Below are positions 60,715-64,000 of a DNA stretch of 64,000 nucleotides, one piece after another. How positions within the stretch are numbered: position 1 is the stretch's first letter; each line of letters opens with the position of its first letter. Made by a program: the position numbers and the translations under genes. Origin of the DNA: Cyrtodaria siliqua. Its lineage: Eukaryota > Mollusca > Bivalvia > Adapedonta > Hiatellidae. Location: contig JAWPHD010003281.1 in the NCBI GenBank assembly GCA_037043455.1, positions 159,428 through 223,427 of the forward strand, read 5' to 3'. The notes beneath the pieces were generated by a model. It made no database searches, was not told the origin of the DNA, and was given only the letters and a program-made list of their open reading frames with translations.

Positions 60715-63700
60715 CTCAGGGACCATATCAACAGCTAGGTTTAGTACTGTCCTCAGGGGCAATATCAACAGCTGGCGTTATTACTGTCCTCAGGGGCAAT
60801 ATCAACAGCTGGCGTTAGTACTGTCTTCATGGGCCATATCAACAGCTAGTTTTGGTATTGTCCTCAGGGACAATATTAACAGCTAACGTTAGTACTATCT
60901 TAAGGGGCAATATCAACAGCTGGCGTTAGTACTCTCCTCATGGGCCATAGCAACAGCTAGGTTTAGTATTGTCCTCAGGGACAATATTAACAGCTAACGT
61001 TAGTACTATCTTAAGGGGCAATGTCAACAGCTAGTTTTAGTACTGTCCCTAGCGGCAATATCAACAGCTGGCGATAGTACTGTCCCCAGGGGCCATATCA
61101 ACAGCTAGCGTTATTATTGTTCTTAGGGGCCATATCAGAAGCTTGCGTTATTACTGTTCTAAGAGGCAATATCAACAGCTGGCGTTATTACTGTTCTAAG
61201 GGGCAATATCAACAGCTGGCGTTAGTACTGTCCTCATGGGCCATATCAACAGCTAGTTTTGGTATTGTCCTCAGGGACAATATTAACAGCTAGCGTTAGT
61301 ACTATCTTAAGGGGCAATATCAACAGTTGATGATAGTACTGCCCTTAGGGGCAAAATTAACAGCTGGCGTTAGTACTGTCCCCAGGGGCCATATCAACAG
61401 CTAGCGTTATTATTGTTCTGAGGGGCCATATCAACAGCTAGCGTTATTACTGTCCGAAGGGCAATATCAACAGCTATAATGTTTTAGTACTTTGACTAGG
61501 GGCAATATCAACAGCTAACGATAGTACTGTCATAAGGGCCAATATCAACAGCTGGTGTTAGTACTGTCTTCATGGGCCATATCAACAGCTAGATTTAGTA
61601 ATGTCCTTAGGAGCAAAATTAACAGCTGGCGATAGTACTGTCCCCAGGGGCCATATCAACAGTTAGCGTTATTATTGTTCTTAGGGGCCATATCAACAGC
61701 TAGCGTTATTACTGTCCTAAGGGCAATATTAACAGCTGGAATTAGTACTGTCCGCAGGGGCCATATCAACAGTTAGTTTTGGTATTGTCCTCAGGGACAA
61801 TATTAGAAGCTAGCGTTAGTACTATCTTAAGGGGCAATATCAACAGTTGATGTTAGTACTTTCCTCTGGGGCCATATCAACAGCTAGGTTTAGTACTGTC
61901 CTCTGGGGCCATATCAACAGCTAGTTTAAGTACCGTCCATAGGGGCAGTATCAACAGCTAGCGATAGTACTGTCCTAAGGGCCAATATGAACAGCTGGCG
62001 TTAGTGCTGTCCTCAGAGGCTATATCAACAGCTATGTTTATTACTGTCCTCAGAGGCAATATCAACAGCTAGGGTTAGTTCTATCTCAAGAGGCTATATC
62101 AACAGCTGACGTAGTACTGCCCTCTGGGGCCAAATAAACAACTGCTAGTTTTAGTACTGTCCTAAGGGGCAATATCGGCAGCTAGCGATAGTACTGTCCT
62201 ATCGGTCAATAGTTGCCGTTAGTACTGTCCTTAGGGGCAATATCAGCAGCCGGCGTTAGTACTGTTCTCAGAGGCCATATAAGCAGCTAGGTTTAGTACT
62301 ATCCTCTGGGGCCATATCAACAGCTAGTTTTAGTACCGTCCCTAGGGGCAGTATCAACAGCTAGCGATAGTACTGTCCTCAGGGGCCATATCAACAGCCA
62401 ACGTTAGTACTGCTCTTAGGGGCAATATCAATATATTACGTAAGTAGTGTCCTCAGGGCCAATATCAACAGCTGTCGTTAAATTTACGTTACTGTCCTAA
62501 TGGGCAATTTCAAGTAGTTTCCTCAGGGCCAACACCATCAGCTAGTATGAGTACTGTCCTCATGGGAATATCAACATCTAGCGTTTAAACATCCATAGGG
62601 ATATTATCTAAATTAAGCGATAGTACTATCCTAAGGGGTAATATCAACAGCTAGCGTTAGTACTGTCCTCTGTGGTCATATCAACGGCTAGATGTAGTAC
62701 TGTCCTAAGGGGCAATATCAGCAGCTAGCGATAGTACTCTCCTATCGGTCAATATCAATAGCTGGCGTTAGTACTGTCCTTAGGGGCAATATCAGCAGTT
62801 GGCGTTAGTACTGTCCTCAGACGCCATATAAACAGCTAGGTTTAGTACTGTCCTCTGGGCCATATCAACAGCTAGTTTAAGTACCGTCCCTAGGAGCAGT
62901 ATCAACAGCTAGCGATAGTACTGTCCTAAGGGCCAATATCAACAGCTGGCGTTAGTGCTGTCCTCAGGGGCTTTATCAACAGCTAGGTTTATTACTGTCC
63001 CCAGGCACAATATCAACAGCTAGAGTTAGTCCTATCTTAAGGGGCTATATCAACAGCTGACGTAGTACTGTCCTCTGGGGCCATAACAACTGCTAGTTTT
63101 AGTACTGTCCTAAGGGGCAATATCGGCAACTAGCGATAGTACTGTCCTATCGGTCAATAGCTGCCGTTAGTACTGTCCTTAGGGGCAATATCAGCAGCTG
63201 GCGTTAGTACTGTCCTCAGATGCCATATAAACAGCTAGATTTAGAACTGTCCTCTGGGGCCATATCAACAGCTAGTTTTAGTACCGTCCCTAGGGGCAGT
63301 ATCAACAGCTAGCGATAGTACTGTCCTCGGGCTATATCAACAGCTAGGTTTATTACTGTCCTCAGGGGCAATATCAACAACTATGGTTAGTTCTATTTTA
63401 AGGGGCAATATCAACAGCTGACGTTAATACTGTCCTAAGGGGCCATATCAACAGCTATTATACTCCTGTCCCTAGGGGCCATATCAGCAGCTGGCAATAG
63501 TAAAGTCCTCAGGGCCCATATTAACAGCTAGCGTTATTACTGTTCTTAGGGGCAATATCAACAGCTACGTTTAGTACTCTCCTCAGGGGCGATATCAACA
63601 GCTTAATAATGTCCTTAGGGGCAATACTAACACCTAGAATTAGTACTATCTCAGGGGCCATATCAACAGCTAGCGTTATTCTAAGGGGCAATATCAACGG

Positions 63701-64000
63701 CTAGGTTTAGGACTATCCTAATGGGAAATATCAACAGCTGGCGTTAGTAGTATCTTAAGGGGCAATATCAACAGCTGGCGTTATTACTGTCCTCAGGGGC
63801 AATATCAACAGCTAGGGTTAGTTTTATCTTAAGGGGCAATATCAACAGCTGACGTTAGTACTGTCCCTCCTAGGGGCAATATCAACAGCTAGCGTTCGTA
63901 CTATCTGAAGGGCAATATCAAGAGCTGGCGTTATTACTGTCCTCAGGGGCAATATCAACAGCTTAGTAATGTCCTAAGGGGCAATATAAACAGCTAGAAT
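60715..64000 (-). repeat. 37-bp minisatellite A, inverted orientation, runs off the window
   Basis: Monomers read ACTGTCCTCAGGGGCAATAT followed by CAACAGCTAGCGTTAGT, the reverse complement of the array at 38.56-43.45 kb. About 89 copies are present and the array continues past the window end. Sub-types with GGGGCCATATCAACAG and GGGGCAATATCAACAG alternate. Duplicated blocks are visible, for example GTCCTATCGGTCAATAG at about 62,191 and 63,143. Confidence 0.95.

Noticed and set aside
38560..64000. Regular 37-bp repeats that superficially recall a CRISPR array
   Set aside because: The units are contiguous with no unique spacers, they diverge gradually, and the context is eukaryotic repeats. There is no cas gene.

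Overview
The window reads as repeat-rich, non-genic DNA of a metazoan nuclear genome, most likely a mollusc. The base composition is AT-rich, there is no dense gene content, and there are tRNA-headed SINEs whose body resembles SINE families I know from bivalves and gastropods. It also holds decayed non-LTR retrotransposons and minisatellites of many periods. I found no intact protein-coding gene. Every open frame I inspected is either a shadow of a tandem array or a fragment of a dead mobile element.

Layout. 1-499 is a 55-bp tandem repeat. 521-20,299 is a 23-bp satellite. It carries higher-order duplications and, from about 10.47 kb, a macro-duplication of 5.3 kb and 4.5 kb, each copy ending in the same ~915-bp non-satellite island (14,837-15,756 and 19,382-20,299). 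20.3-25.7 kb is a graveyard of mobile elements: a LINE linker fragment, a SINE with perfect 15-bp target-site duplications, a LINE C-terminal fragment, and a second LINE with an RNase H remnant. A stretch of the second LINE's own coding sequence has expanded into a 15-copy minisatellite (23,571-24,597). 25.84-29.15 kb is a 56-bp minisatellite. 29.15-35.45 kb is mostly single-copy DNA with a 43-bp array, a third LINE fragment, two minus-strand SINEs, a 35-bp array that begins with a perfect palindrome, and a (CACT)n tract.

From about 35.45 kb to the end, one homology system fills the window. It has three parts. The first is a diverged unit containing fossil C2H2 zinc-finger linker coding (HTGEKPFK, HTGEKPYK and YTGEIPF types). 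The second is a 37-bp minisatellite A with the core CTGTTGATATTGCCCCTGAG. The third is a 37-bp minisatellite B with the core CTGTCAATAAGGTCCCTATA. A and B have the same length, align without gaps at roughly 60% identity, and grade into one another at 47.69-47.90 kb, so they look like sister arrays. The system is arranged as a very large inverted repeat. The left arm is about 38.5-49.2 kb. The right arm is about 55.9 kb to beyond the window end. They are about 96% identical in single-copy parts and are separated by a 6-7 kb centre made of B arrays, which reverse orientation at 50,437, plus a spacer. Private indels distinguish the arms, including a 1,104-bp TA-flanked terminal-inverted-repeat element in the right arm whose empty site survives in the left arm.

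Nothing suggests that these parts cooperate as a functional gene system. The interest lies in how the repeats arose: a minisatellite born inside a retrotransposon, a satellite that split into two sister families, and a palindrome that dates a transposon insertion. All identity and copy-number figures are estimates by eye.
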